A stretch of 64,000 nucleotides of DNA from assembly GCF_009727055.1 (NCBI RefSeq), contig NC_052354.1, positions 43,517,701 through 43,581,700 on the forward strand, read 5' to 3'. Position numbers and translations under genes: made by a program. This DNA comes from Benincasa hispida (lineage: Eukaryota; Streptophyta; Magnoliopsida; Cucurbitales; Cucurbitaceae). The notes below the pieces were generated by a model. It had not been told where the DNA came from and made no database searches. It saw only the letters and a program-made list of their open reading frames with translations. Positions 10,771 to 20,917 of the stretch are shown one piece after another; within the stretch, counting starts at the first letter, position 1; the number at the start of each line of letters is the position of its first letter.

Positions 10771-10970
10771 ACCCTACTCTTAGCCTCATCCCTCAAGGTG
10801 TATGGGAAGAGGTAAATTCTAATACCTTCTGGGGTTACACCAGGGATAGAGCTGTCTCTTATACACATCTAGATGTGTATAAGAGACAGACCCTACTCTT
10901 AGCCTCATCCCTCAAGGTGTATGGGAAGAGGTAAATTCTAATACCTTCTGGGGTTACACCAGGGATAGAG
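10771..10970. repeat. Adapter-separated direct duplication of gag sequence
   Basis: 10771-10851 is repeated exactly at 10890-10970 with adapter copy 3 between. Both copies start ACCCTA plus the CTCTTAGC duplication. This is the signature of a circularised mate-pair fragment read through its junction, not a genomic tandem repeat. Confidence 0.9.
10852..10889. other. Artificial mate-pair junction adapter, copy 3
   Basis: The 38-bp palindrome is identical to copies 1 and 2 and lies between two exact copies of an 81-bp gag segment. Confidence 0.97.
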
Positions 10971-11462
10971 AAGGTACTGCACATCTCGACAAAACTGGTC
11001 AAATGGGCATGCGGGTCCTCACTTTGTAGACCTCCAAACTGCCCCGTGTTTTGTATCATTTGGAGCATGATCGGCTTTATCTCGAAACGTGCATTCTCCT
11101 AAAAAATTGGATGTGAAATTCTAGGCGAGAAGTCATAGAGATTGGGCGCCGCATAGTTCCTCATTGGGATATTGCAGTCAGCAGTAAGAAAAACGAGGTC
11201 TTGCGCTGGCCGATTTACCCCTTGATTTACTTCGGGTGCCTCATTATTATTGTTGTTTTCTGCCATATTGACTTTCCTTCGCCTTGCTCTGTTCTGGCAT
11301 GCCCTTGTGCGAAAAGTACGCTCGATCTCTGGGTCAGCTTCGAATTCTGGATCAGTTCCAGTACTCATAAACCATCAGCCTATTCTTTGCGTTAAATAGA
11401 CAGTACAAAGAGATCTGTCCTGCAAAATACCCCAAAAGTACTCAACACTAACCGTTAACAAT

Positions 11463-11483
11463 CCCCGACAACAGCGCCATAAA
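11463..11483 (-). other. Primer binding site of the gag-only element (tRNA-Asp type)
   Basis: The minus strand reads TGGCGCTGTTGTCGGGGAT, close to the TGGCGCCGTTGCCGGGGA site of Athila-type elements. Two further decayed copies of the same block (tttatggcgccgtttcc near 11540-11560 and a shorter one near 11600) follow toward the LTR, so the LTR/primer-site border has been locally triplicated. Confidence 0.75.
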
Positions 11484-11703
11484 CTTGTTATGCTAAAGAA
11501 TGGATGTGTATAAAGAATGAATCATACAAGCTCATTTCCCTGGAAACGGCGCCATAAACTTGTAACGCTAAAGAATGATTTCCTTATTATGCGTGCACTA
11601 TGCCATAAACTTGACACAATGTTTTTATATCTTTAGTCTTTATGTGATACTACTTCTAAATATGCGTTGTTAATGATATGCTTGTAGTATGCGATAGAGT
11701 AAT

Positions 11704-11790
11704 GTGTGTCACAAGTTTCCTTGTGCTGAAACCGTGTGTCACAAGTTTCCTTGTGCTGAAACCAAGTATAATTCCAACGCAAGTTTCTCG
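11704..11790. repeat. Inverted repeat plus 30-bp duplication in LTR A
   Basis: gtgtcacaagtttccttg is repeated in tandem with a 30-bp period. The last copy pairs with an inverted aacgcaagtttctcgg across a ccaagtata spacer. Equivalent hairpins occur at 8443-8492, 15951-16000, about 31061-31110 and about 39650-39700. Confidence 0.6.
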
Positions 11791-12883
11791 GAATAATCCA
11801 AGGTCGAACACAGGGATTGTTTTCGTTAATGCGTTACTTTTGTAATACATGCGACGGGTTTTACAATTAATAAAGAATGGTTGTTTAAACAGGAATTTAA
11901 AGTGCGATGAAAATAGAATTGCATTTATAAAATAAAGTTGCATTGAAAATAAAATCCTAAACTAAGATGATACAAGATACAAGATACATGATACTGAGGT
12001 CGAGACTAACTGTGAAGTTGTACAAAGGATCGTGGTATGCGATGGCAAGTCTTTATGAATGAAGCAGAAGGGGAAGGAGTAAATAGTAAAAACAATGCAA
12101 GTTTGTCAATTGCGTTAAAGATACAACTAAGGTTCCGCTTTCCCTTGGCATACACCTTTCGGTGATCGGCCGCGTTCCCATATCTCTATGGTGAAATAGG
12201 GATGAACGTGATGAACACAAGGTTGCTTCCATCTCTGAAAGTACTCCTCGCTTTACTTAACGCATTCTTCCAACCCTCTCTCAATAGGCGGAATAACATC
12301 CTCACTTTTGCTCTCACAGGTGAAAATGCCATCGAGCATGCTTTAGCTAAACATAATTATTTTCTTAACACAAATTAATTTACTTGCTTAATTCTTGCTA
12401 TTTACCCAGGGAATTAGGAAAACATCATGGACAAACTAGATTATGGATGAACGAAAATAGACGGAGAGATGACAATGGAAATGATCATAACATTTAATAC
12501 TAAGATTAAGCGTTTGATACATGGTGTGAATGATAGAGTAAAGAAGATGAATAAAAGTGATGAAAAAGAGATTAGAAACAAATACAAAAAAGTGTCAACG
12601 TCTTGACACAGATCCTAGACAGAGGTTTTGCTTGCCAGCGTGTGGAAGTAATGGAGAAGAGAGCTTCCCTCTCAGGCTTGCTCTTCTAGTAGAAGTGACC
12701 TTCGTACAGAGCTTCAACGGCGGGGATTGGAAGAATTCTTTGCTCGGAGACTCACCTCTCGGCCTTGTCTCTTGATTATTTCGGATCTACTCTAGAAATC
12801 GCTTCAGACTAATCTCTCACTCAGATCAGTATATACATGTTTCTATGTATTCAAGTATATCTTTCAATGGAATTGCAGAAGCT

Positions 12884-12892
12884 ATTTATAGG
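12884..12892 (-). promoter_or_regulatory. TATA box of LTR A
   Basis: The minus strand reads CCTATAAATAG, at the same relative place as in LTRs B and D. It is conserved in all three copies, which supports a real promoter. Confidence 0.6.
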
Positions 12893-13441
12893 CGAAGCTT
12901 GACTCTTTGAATGTGTGGTCCCCACTATATGGTTATGGTAGTTCCTAAAATGGTGGAGTGAATATTCCTTCTGTTACGCAATCAATTCGTCAAAAGTGCT
13001 CAACTAAAAGCTGTACACTTGCCAAAATCCTCCGCAATTGCGTTGCTCTTTACATCTTCGATCGATCGCCGCATGCAGTGTTATTTTTTATTACCGCATG
13101 CGGTTGAAATTGCATTGATCGCTAAACTCTTGATCGATTGTCGCATGCACCATCATTGCATTGATCATCTCTTCGTTCTCGATTAATGGGCGCAATGCGA
13201 CGTAGATGCATTGTTTCTTTTATCTTTGAGCCATTAACGCATGTGGTGACTGATTTCCTGCAAAACAGAAATTGAAATACTCTATTCTACCATCGCAATG
13301 GTGTTAGTGGGTGTATCGACGAAAATTTATAATTCTCGCATTTCTTAGCCAATTTCTACACTATCGACACAACTTTTCTTTCTTTTGGCCGCAATATCTA
13401 AATAAAACAGTATAAATAACTTGTATTTCTATAAGTTATCA

Positions 13442-13480
13442 CACCCCTAGATTTAGATATATGCTTGTCCTCAAGCATAT
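13442..13480 (-). other. Polypurine tract and adjacent perfect hairpin before LTR A
   Basis: On the minus strand the sequence reads aaatctaggggtg and then TGATAA of the LTR, a (decayed) polypurine tract. 13459-13480 is a perfect 9-bp stem (atatgcttg / caagcatat) with a TCCT loop. The same arrangement stands before LTR B. Confidence 0.65.
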
Positions 13481-14598
13481 CTTCACTAAAGCAATATTGT
13501 TCAGTTCTTATCCTTATTTTGCGTCGATTGGTTGCTCCGAATGCTCACCCTAGGTAACATTACTTAACAACAAATTTTTTCTATCCTTGATAATTCATAA
13601 ACAAGCCTTACTTTATTCTTCTATACAACAGATCTCTACTCAAAAATTCCTTTCTCGTTTTAAAAAGAATGTTTACCTCTTCATGCAAAAACAACTTGAT
13701 ACGACTCGTATGCGGTGGTCAAATTTGCATTATTTAATTAGAGACTATTGATCATGGTTACACCCTTCATTTTGGCTTGTTCCCACAGGTGTCATGCAAA
13801 CATCCAACTACGGTTGTGTGCCAATCTCAACTTTAACTCTTGATTTTCAGCTAAGTTTAACTTTTGCTGGCCAGAGGAGTTGTCTCTTATACTCTTATTT
13901 GTTTTCTCATATTTTTCTTTTTCATATTGTGTCGTTCTTGGAAACCCACCTTCGTTTTGGCTTGCTCTCACGGGTGTCATGCGAACATCCAACTACGAGC
14001 AGGTTCCTTTCACAACTTAACTCTTATCAGGTTGGAATTTTGATTTTTCCTTGCGCTGACATTGGAGTTTGTATGATTTTTTTTTTTTAATATTGAACGC
14101 ATTTTCTTAATGAACGCATCTGTTCAGGCCTTCCCCACACACAAATTTAGAGATGCGCAAGGTCCTCATTGTGTTGTTTTGGACAGAATAGACAAACACT
14201 TAGTCAGAATTTTGAAAAGAATGTTTGAGCAGAATTTTGAAGGATAAAAGGTAAAGCAGTACTATTGCTACGAATTATCTAAGTGTTAGTCAGAAAATAC
14301 AAAGTGTGGGAAATGTTTCTAAGGTATGCATATAATTCATCATGGCAGCACAATTAATAACGCAAAATAAAAGATAAAGAACATCACAATAATTGATAAA
14401 GGATGATAAAGAAGAGGCTAATGCATATGGAAAGAATTGTTACTCAGTTGTATTAAAAATTAACCAAGTATGCAAAGAATTACAAATAACACAATACAAA
14501 ATTTGGGCATGTACAAAGAATCAAGTAACAGCTTCTATACATAGAAAATAATGCATGCAATAAAAATAAAAGAATGACCGCAATAAAAAAAAATGTAA
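13481..14598 (-). other. 3' UTR downstream of the PF20167-like ORF
   Basis: No coding frame. The sequence is homologous to 17434-18480 (before LTR B), and its distal part to 29456-29880 and 38034-38460. It includes repeated gtgtcatgcaaacatccaactacg blocks (13785-13815, 13973-14000). Confidence 0.6.
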
Positions 14599-15860
14599 GA
14601 GTTATTGAGGAGGAGGTTCAGGTGGAGGATTTTGATGAGGTACGTGAGGAGCTTCTTCGAAATGCAAATGTTGCTGAAGATGCGAAGGCACCATGGGACC
14701 ATGTAGATACGCTGTTAAAAACTTGAAGTACTCATGGTTGCGCTCTACTAATTGCCTTTGGTTCAGGTGGATCGTGTAAATGTTGCATTGAATATTGATC
14801 ATTACATGCCTTGTCATAGCAGCACTGCATTACAAATCTTCTAGTCGCTCATTTACCTAATTTATTCGCTAGCAGAAATAATCATGTTGATGAGAAAGAA
14901 GAGAACGCATATCAGCAAGTTCAGTAGCTAAAGTGGCAATAGTGGGTTGCGCCTGCGATGTTTCACCATCAACGTTTTGAGGTTGGGCAGAAGTGCCTTC
15001 ACCCAAATTGCGTGGGTCATCAACATGCGGCGGTGGAAGAGAAAATTGCGGTGAAGATGAAGGGGAGGATGGAACTACCGGATATGCGTTGGGTGAATCA
15101 GGTGCAAGGAGAAGGTTGGTAAAATGTTCGGGAAGTGGGGGAAGGAGGTTCTATAGGAGGGCTTGGAGGGCGGATGATCAAAGGCAAAGGGTCCAAGGGT
15201 TCAGGATTTTGCAATGATGGTTCTTGGACTTTCTCCTTTCCTTTGTCAACCTTGCACTGTTTCTTTGGTTTCGGCTGCTACGGCGCATTTAAGTCAATCA
15301 TAGGCCTTTTAGGTGGAAGTTCGGGGCAATGTGGAGAATCTTTGAGAAGCATTCTCAAAATCATGACGTTGATAAGACCATGTACTTCCGGCATTGGTTC
15401 CTCTTCAATACCCACACCTAGTGAGAGGCATAGGCTTGAGACTGTCCAAGGAAAGAAATATTGGCCTCGTATGTGCCTCACAAAACCTCAAATCTGTTTT
15501 GCGATCAACTGGCCCACATCTATTGGAATGCCGCATGCGATGCAGTATGTGGCCATGACTCTATCCCTCGAAATGGTTTTGTCATGTGAAGTAGGGATGA
15601 GTCGTCGTTTCACCAAATATACCCAAAGTCGTGCCTCTGGAAGCAGTGTCTTGGACGCAAGGGTTCTGATGCCTTTTAAGGAAACCGACCACTAAGTGCC
15701 CGGTTGCGTTAATACCTTTAGTGCATCTTCCATTTGTTCTTCGCTGTAGGATCAATAATGATTTTATTACTCGGTACATCCAGGATGTCCTTCATCTGAT
15801 ATAATTCATTGATATCCTTTGCGCTGAAAGACACCACTTCCCCTTTCATAGTCACTGTAA
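14599..15860 (-). pseudogene. C-terminal part of a PF20167-like ORF (putative plant transposon protein)
   Basis: Reading leftward: a segment with EVVSFSAKDINEL (broken frame), KGINATGHLVVGFL, a SRDR...IDVGQLIA-type core best seen in the 39172-39465 copy, MRHIRGQYFFPWTV, RPMIDLNAP, a Lys- and Pro-rich stretch, and finally a coiled-coil tail with NIYTIHLNQRQLVERNHEYF ending PPPEPPPQ at a TAA (14599-14601). The HDKTISRDR / DVGQLIARQI pattern is that of the putative plant transposon domain found next to Athila-type elements. Several frameshifts and stops break it. The N-terminal part appears to be at 26539-28055, on the far side of the retroelement bounded by LTRs D and B. Function is unknown; the position 3' of a pol region is that of env-like ORFs in Athila elements. 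Confidence 0.6.
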
Positions 15861-15902
15861 CACAAAAACTATACAATGATGCACGCAAGGTACAAATCCA
15901 TG

Positions 15903-17394
15903 TGATACTACTTCTAGATATGTGTTAATTGTAGTATGTTGTGCATTGTCACAAGTTTCCTTGCGTTGAAACCAAGTATAATTTCACCGCAAGTTTCTCG
16001 GTGTGATCCGAGGTCAAACACAGGGACTGTTTGAGGTTATTGCGTTATGCTTGTGATACATGCGACCAGAGGTTTTCAATTAATAAAAGTTGTTGTGTAC
16101 AAGAATATAAACATGCAATAAAGTTAAGTATCCCACATCTCTGTGGTGAAACAAGGACAAATGTAATGAACGCAACATTGCTTCCATCTCTGGAAGTACT
16201 TCTTGCTTTAGTTAACACATTCTTCTAACCTTCTCTCGACAGATCAGAATGGCATCTTTACTTCTGCTCTCACAGATGAAGATGTCGTCTAGCATGCTTT
16301 AGCTAAACGTTCTTATTTGTTTAGCACAGAGTAAGTTACTTGTTTAATTCATATTAATTACCAAGGGATTAAGAAGACTTTATGAAGAAAGCAATAAATG
16401 GAGGAACGGAAATAGACAGAGAAGGGGATATGAAAACGAACGAGACATTTAATATTTCTATTCAACGTCTGATACATGATTTGTGAATGAAGAGATTAAG
16501 AAGATGAAATACAGTGATGAATAGAGTTAGAAACAAATACAAATAAACGCCAACGTCTTGGCGCCGATCTGGATGGAGATTTGCTTGCCAATGTGAATAG
16601 ATCGTGCAGACGGATGAGCTTCCCTATCAGGCTTGCTCAACCGGTAGCAGGGATCTGAATATAGAGCTTCGCGGCGGGGATCTGGCAGAATAGCACTGAG
16701 ACTCACCTCTCAACCTTGTCTCTTTTTTTTCCGGATTTCTTCCGATTAGTACTCAGCTCAACCTCTCTCTCAGTAATTTAGCAGCAATTAGCCCCCGTAT
16801 CAATGATACCCATATCAAGTATATCTTCTCTGAATTCTATGGGGGTATTTATAGGTGAAAAGCTTTGACTCTTGGCTGGTGGACCCCACTTCTTGTTATG
16901 GAAATTCCGAAGATGGAGGAATAAATATTCCTTCTGTATGCAATCAGACCATTAAATCTGCAAAACGGTTAATTGTACACGTGTTGCAATCCTCCGCCTT
17001 TGCGTTGCTCAGCTACATCTTTCGATCGGTTGCTTGCATGCGGTGTTGTTTTTATTACCGCATGCAGTTGAAATTCAGCTCGGGATCGACTGTCGCATTG
17101 TGCCATCATTGCGTTAATCGTCTCTTCATTGTTGATTGATGGGTGCAATGTAACAGAGATGTGTTATTCAGTTTCTCGTTGAGCCTTGATTGCAAGCGGT
17201 GACTTGGTTTCCTGCAAAACAAAGTAAAAATATCCTCTTCTACCATCTTGACGATGTTATTGGGTGTAATTGCGTTAATTCATAATTATTGTATTTCTGA
17301 ACTAATTTCCATACAATCAACGCATATTCCTTCTCCTTTGGCCGCAATATCTAGATAAGGCAGCATAAATAACTTGTATTTCTACAAGTTATCA
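15903..17394 (-). repeat. Athila-like LTR B (3' LTR of the pol-bearing copy)
   Basis: The minus strand begins TGATAACTTGTAGAAATACAAG (with an internal cttgtaGAAAtacaag palindrome) and ends GTAGTATCA. It has TG...CA ends and is 1492 bp long, closely similar to LTR D. The minus-strand flank after it, CATGGATTTG, leads into the PF20167-like ORF. A TATA box is at 16846-16855. Confidence 0.75.
16846..16855 (-). promoter_or_regulatory. TATA box of LTR B
   Basis: The minus strand reads CCTATAAATA about 540 bp after the LTR start. It is conserved in LTRs A and D. Confidence 0.6.
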
Positions 17395-17433
17395 CACCCC
17401 CAAATTTAGATATATGCTTGTCCTCAAGCATAT
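17395..17433 (-). other. Polypurine tract and hairpin before LTR B
   Basis: The minus strand reads aaatttgggggtg directly followed by TGATAA, a good polypurine tract. 17412-17433 is the perfect atatgcttg-TCCT-caagcatat hairpin, also seen before LTR A. Confidence 0.75.
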
Positions 17434-19440
17434 CTTCTACTAAGGCAATAATGCTAAATCCCTCTCCTATATTTTTGCGTCGATTGGCTGCTCCGAATGT
17501 TATACTTAGGCACATTTCTTAACAACGCAATTTCCTTCCATCCTTGCTAATTCTGAACAAAGCCCTATTTTATTCTTCTATATAACAAAATTCTGCTCAA
17601 AGATCCTTTTCTAGTTTTGAAAACAGAATGTTTATCTCTTCTTTGTCAAAACAACTTGATATGTCTATATGCAGTGGTCAAACTTTGCGTTATTTAATAG
17701 AGACTGTTAGTCATGGTTACACTCTTCGTTTTGGTTTGTTCCCACGGGTGTCATGCGAACATCCAACTACGGTTGTGTGCCAATTTCAACTTTAACTCAT
17801 GATATTCAGAGGAGTTGTCTCTTACACTCTTTTATTTTCTCTTTTATTGCGTTGTTCTTGGAAACCTACCTTCGTTTTGGCTTGCTCCTACTGATGTCAT
17901 ACGAACATCCAACTACGAGTAGGCTCCTTTCACAACTAAACTCTTATCAGGTTGGGAACATTTTTTAGGTTTTCCCTTGCGCTGACATTGGAGTTTTGTA
18001 TAAGATTTTTTTTTTTAAATGAAAAATGAACGCATTAAAAAAGAACGCATATTCTTGATCTTATCTGCTCAAACCTTCCTCACCCCCAAATTTAAAGATA
18101 AGCAAGGTCCTCATTGCATTGTTTGGATAGAATAGACAAACACTTAGAATAAAAATTTCAAAAAGAAGGTTTTAGCAGAACTTTGAAAGATAAAAGGTAA
18201 AGTACTGCTAAACTAAGAATTAACTAAGTGTTAGTCAGAATTTACAAAGTATGTGAAATGTTTCTAAGTATAAACATATATTACATCATGGCAGCGAAAT
18301 GAATAACGCAATAATAAAAGATCAAAACATCGCAAATATTGACAAAAGATGATAAAGAAAAAGGCACAGGCAGAAAGGAGTGAATATGTACTCAATTGTA
18401 TTGAATATTAACAAAGTATACAAAGAATGAAAAATTAACACAATACAAAAATTGTTGCCTATATAAAGAATCTAAGAATTTTGTTAACTTTTTAAATTTG
18501 ATTCAGATGGGTGCATGCTAAAATTTGACACCCTGCTTCTAATAACGCAAATACATCTTTGCTAAGGACAGGCAACAACGCATGAACCCCCGTAACACAC
18601 CCCTTAACTAACACATTTCTGGAGGATACCTCAACATAGTGTATTTGGCTAAGGACAGGCAAAGGACACATACGCGCACAACACACCCCTTAACGCAATG
18701 TATTTGGGTGCACTGGACGCAAGATGTCTCTTGTTAACTCACAATGTACCCATCATCGCATTACATACTAATTTCTCTTTTTTTTTATGTCATAAAAAAC
18801 GCAAGTCAAAAAGACTTTGCGGTGTCTAATGTTTCATCCAATCATTTACAAAAATTAAAGAACAGCGCTACTAATGTATACAAAATAAGAGAATTAAGCA
18901 TGACATGAAAAATGAAATTGAAAAGAATTACTAAAAACATTAAATGCTACTTCTAAAAAAAATAGTAAATAACATGATTTAGAAAGCAGTAAAAGAAAAT
19001 TTTAAAGAAAGCAAGTAAACATAGATACGGATGTTGATTGAAAGAAGTTCTCAGAATTACCGTAATCACTTCCCCCGCAAGCGGTTTAATCCTACTTGCC
19101 CAAGTCAATGGTGTCCATGCGTCGCTCAAAGTCACCTCTGTAGTACGGCTTAATCCATTGACCATTGGCTTTAAATGCGTTGTTCCCGTCTAAAGTTATT
19201 AGTTCCACTGCTCCGTGAGGAAAGATAGTCTTGATTTTGAATGACCCCGAACAGCGAGATTTCAACTATCCTGGGAACAATCGCAAACGAGCATTAAATA
19301 GTAATATCTATTGAACTTCGGTGAATGTCCGATCATTTATGCGGTCATCATGCCACTTCTTAGTTTTCTCCTTATAGATCTTGGCATTTTCATAGGCGTT
19401 CCTTCGCCATTCTACCAACTGATTCAATTGTAGCTTCCGA
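17434..19440 (-). other. 3' UTR of the pol-bearing Athila-like copy
   Basis: About 2 kb without a coding frame lie between the integrase end and LTR B. Visible pieces are gtgtcatgcgaacatccaactacg blocks (17748-17775, 17895-17925) and caacacaccccttaacgcaatgtatttg repeats (18590-18720). 18780-19100 resembles the 3' UTR of the gag-only element. Unlike the sequence before LTR A, it holds no PF20167-like ORF. Confidence 0.6.
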
Positions 19441-19456
19441 ACTTTACCCGCACTTG

Positions 19457-20542
19457 CTAAATCAAACTGCAGCTTCTTGCATGCTCACATCGCCTTATGT
19501 TCAAACTTGAGTGGCAGATGACAAGCCTTTCCAAAGACCAAGGCATACAGGGACATGTCAATTGGTGTTTATAGGCAGTCTTGTACGTCCACAGTGCTTC
19601 ATAAAGCTTGGATGACCAATCCTTCCTGGAAGTATTGACTACCTTCTCCAAGATAGTTTTGATCTCTCGGTTAGAAATCTCTGCCTGCCCATTAGTCTGT
19701 GGATGATAAGCAGTCGCAACTCGAAGGCTGACGTTAAATTTAGTCAACAGGTTGGCAATTATGCGATTAATAAAATGAGAGCCCTCATCGCTGATCAAGA
19801 CCCGTGGCGTCCCATTTCAAGCAAAAATATTCTTCTTAAGAAACTTCGCCACTGTGGTTGCATCATTCTTGACACATGCAATAGCCTCAACCCATTTTGA
19901 TACGTAATCAACCGCAACCAAAATATAGTGATGACCTTCTGATGGTGGAAACGGGCCCATGAAGTCAATTCCCGAAACATCAAATAACTCCACTTCTAAG
20001 ATTAATGTCAATGGCATTTCATTTCTCTTTGATATATTCCCCGTTCTCTGACATTTGTTGCATTACACAACGTGGGCTTGGGCATCCTTGAATAGTGTTG
20101 GCTAGAAATATCCACTCTATAAGACCCTTGCAGCAGTCTGCTGCCCCCCAAAGTGTCCTCCATATGGAGACTCATGACAAAGCTCTAGGATGTGCTTGAC
20201 TTCATGCTCAGGGACGCATCGACGTAATATATGATCAGGACCAAGTCGATATAGGAATAGGTCGTCCCAGAAATAAAATTTGACATCATGTCTTAGCTTT
20301 TTCTTCTGCTGGTAAGTATAGTCCTCTGGTATTTGACCGCAAATAATGAAATTCACGATGTCTGCATACCAAGGAACATTAATGCCTATTGACATCAGCA
20401 GTTCATCAGGGAATCTTTCTTCAATATCTTTTTCATTACCTTGAACCTTGCAATTCTCCAGTCTTGACAAATGATTCGCGACTTGGTTCTCGGTGCCCTT
20501 CCTGTCTTTGATCTCTAGATCAAACTCTTGCAGTAGCAACAC
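19457..20542 (-). pseudogene. pol: Athila-like integrase domain
   Basis: This encodes the domain that inserts element cDNA. After a short RNase H-integrase linker (FDLEIKDRKGTENQVANHLS) comes the N-terminal zinc-binding region with histidines in LELCHESPYGGHFG and cysteines in CNKCQR. The DDE core follows: GIDFMGPFP (first Asp), LISDEGSHF (second Asp, near 19785) and [13 protein letters not shown] (Glu). WTYKTAYK follows. In-frame stops occur near 20114-20116, in the HHCC region and at the end of the FLKKNIFA segment (19814-19816). After about 19560 the frame shifts and the C-terminal chromodomain-free tail is unclear. All catalytic residues remain, but the gene is dead. Confidence 0.88.
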
Positions 20543-20915
20543 TCACCGTATAAGCCTTGGTTTTGCATCCTTCTTTGTCATCAAGTACTTGATTGCAGAG
20601 TGATCCGTATACACCACAACGTTTGTTCCGATTAAGTATTGTCGGAATTTCTCCAGTGCAAATACCATTGCAAGCATTTCCTTCTCTGTGGTTGTATAGT
20701 TCTCCTGCGCATCATTCAACGTTTTGCTCGCATAATAAATAGGATACAATACCTTGTCCTTGCACTGACTTAACACTGTGCCCACAGCATATCCGCTTGC
20801 GTCACACATCAACGCAAATGGTTGCGTCCAGTCTGGCGCCACCAGAATGGGTGCAGTGATGAGCGCATCTTTCAATGTGTTGACTGCTTTGGTACATGCA
20901 TCAACAAAATTATAT
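20543..20915 (-). pseudogene. pol: Athila-like RNase H domain
   Basis: Gypsy-type RNase H with [19 protein letters not shown] (first Asp), the catalytic Glu of [20 protein letters not shown] and [11 protein letters not shown] (Asp). Stops at the borders (near 20915 and 20540) separate it from RT and integrase in an otherwise continuous frame. It degrades the RNA strand of the hybrid during reverse transcription. Confidence 0.88.
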
Positions 20916-20917
20916 TC

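Larger units (their letters stand above)
10423..10776. mobile_element. GC-rich hAT-like MITE inserted in gag
   Basis: The element begins TAGGGTTGGCAACGGGG and ends in ...ACCCTA, inside gag codons for DEAKRW. An 8-bp duplication CTCTTAGC flanks it (10415-10422 and 10777-10784). The interior is ccccatccccg-type sequence. Two mate-pair adapters (10569-10606, 10733-10770) interrupt it, and the segment between them looks rearranged, so its length here is not the natural one. Confidence 0.75.
9391..11368 (-). pseudogene. gag: Athila-like gypsy gag, gag-only element, interrupted by MITE and adapters
   Basis: Reading leftward from 11368, the frame begins MSTGTDPEFEADPEIER and continues with NIPMRNYAAPNLYDFSP, MLQMIQNTGQFGGLQ and the retrotransposon gag core (RWSHSLEPNEI, FWEQLVERFMKKFF, VNARRRKDVLNFEQ, DCVLMETFYNGLN). 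It ends with a zinc knuckle of form CX2CX3HX4C (CVQCGRGHAVEMC, residues 43-55 of the last frame), an Asn/Gln-rich linker and a LLKQYIEK...VGQLA coiled region. The stop follows KEQCP, where the pol-bearing relative continues with KEQCHAVTLRSG. Pol is therefore absent and the 3' UTR follows directly. A 354-bp MITE (10423-10776) and adapter artefacts break the middle. Stops near 11096 and 9988 break it further. The gag presumably packaged element RNA; this copy is dead. Confidence 0.85.
11486..13441 (-). repeat. Athila-like LTR A
   Basis: On the minus strand it begins TGATAACTTATAG (plus end 13441) and ends CATTCTTTAGCATAACA (plus 11486), directly before the primer site, so it acts as 5' LTR of the gag-only element. 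The segment 11645-13441 is homologous to LTR B (15903-17394) and LTR D (25383-26538). It also follows a polypurine-like tract on its other side, so it doubles as 3' LTR of the sequence at 13442-15902. 11486-11644 may be primer-site duplications rather than LTR. Confidence 0.75.

Noticed and set aside
10771..10970. Genuine tandem duplication in gag
   Set aside because: The two copies are exact and separated by an adapter, so they come from the library.
14993..15695. Plus-strand frames of 74 and 186 codons
   Set aside because: Antisense of the PF20167-like ORF, without recognisable domains.
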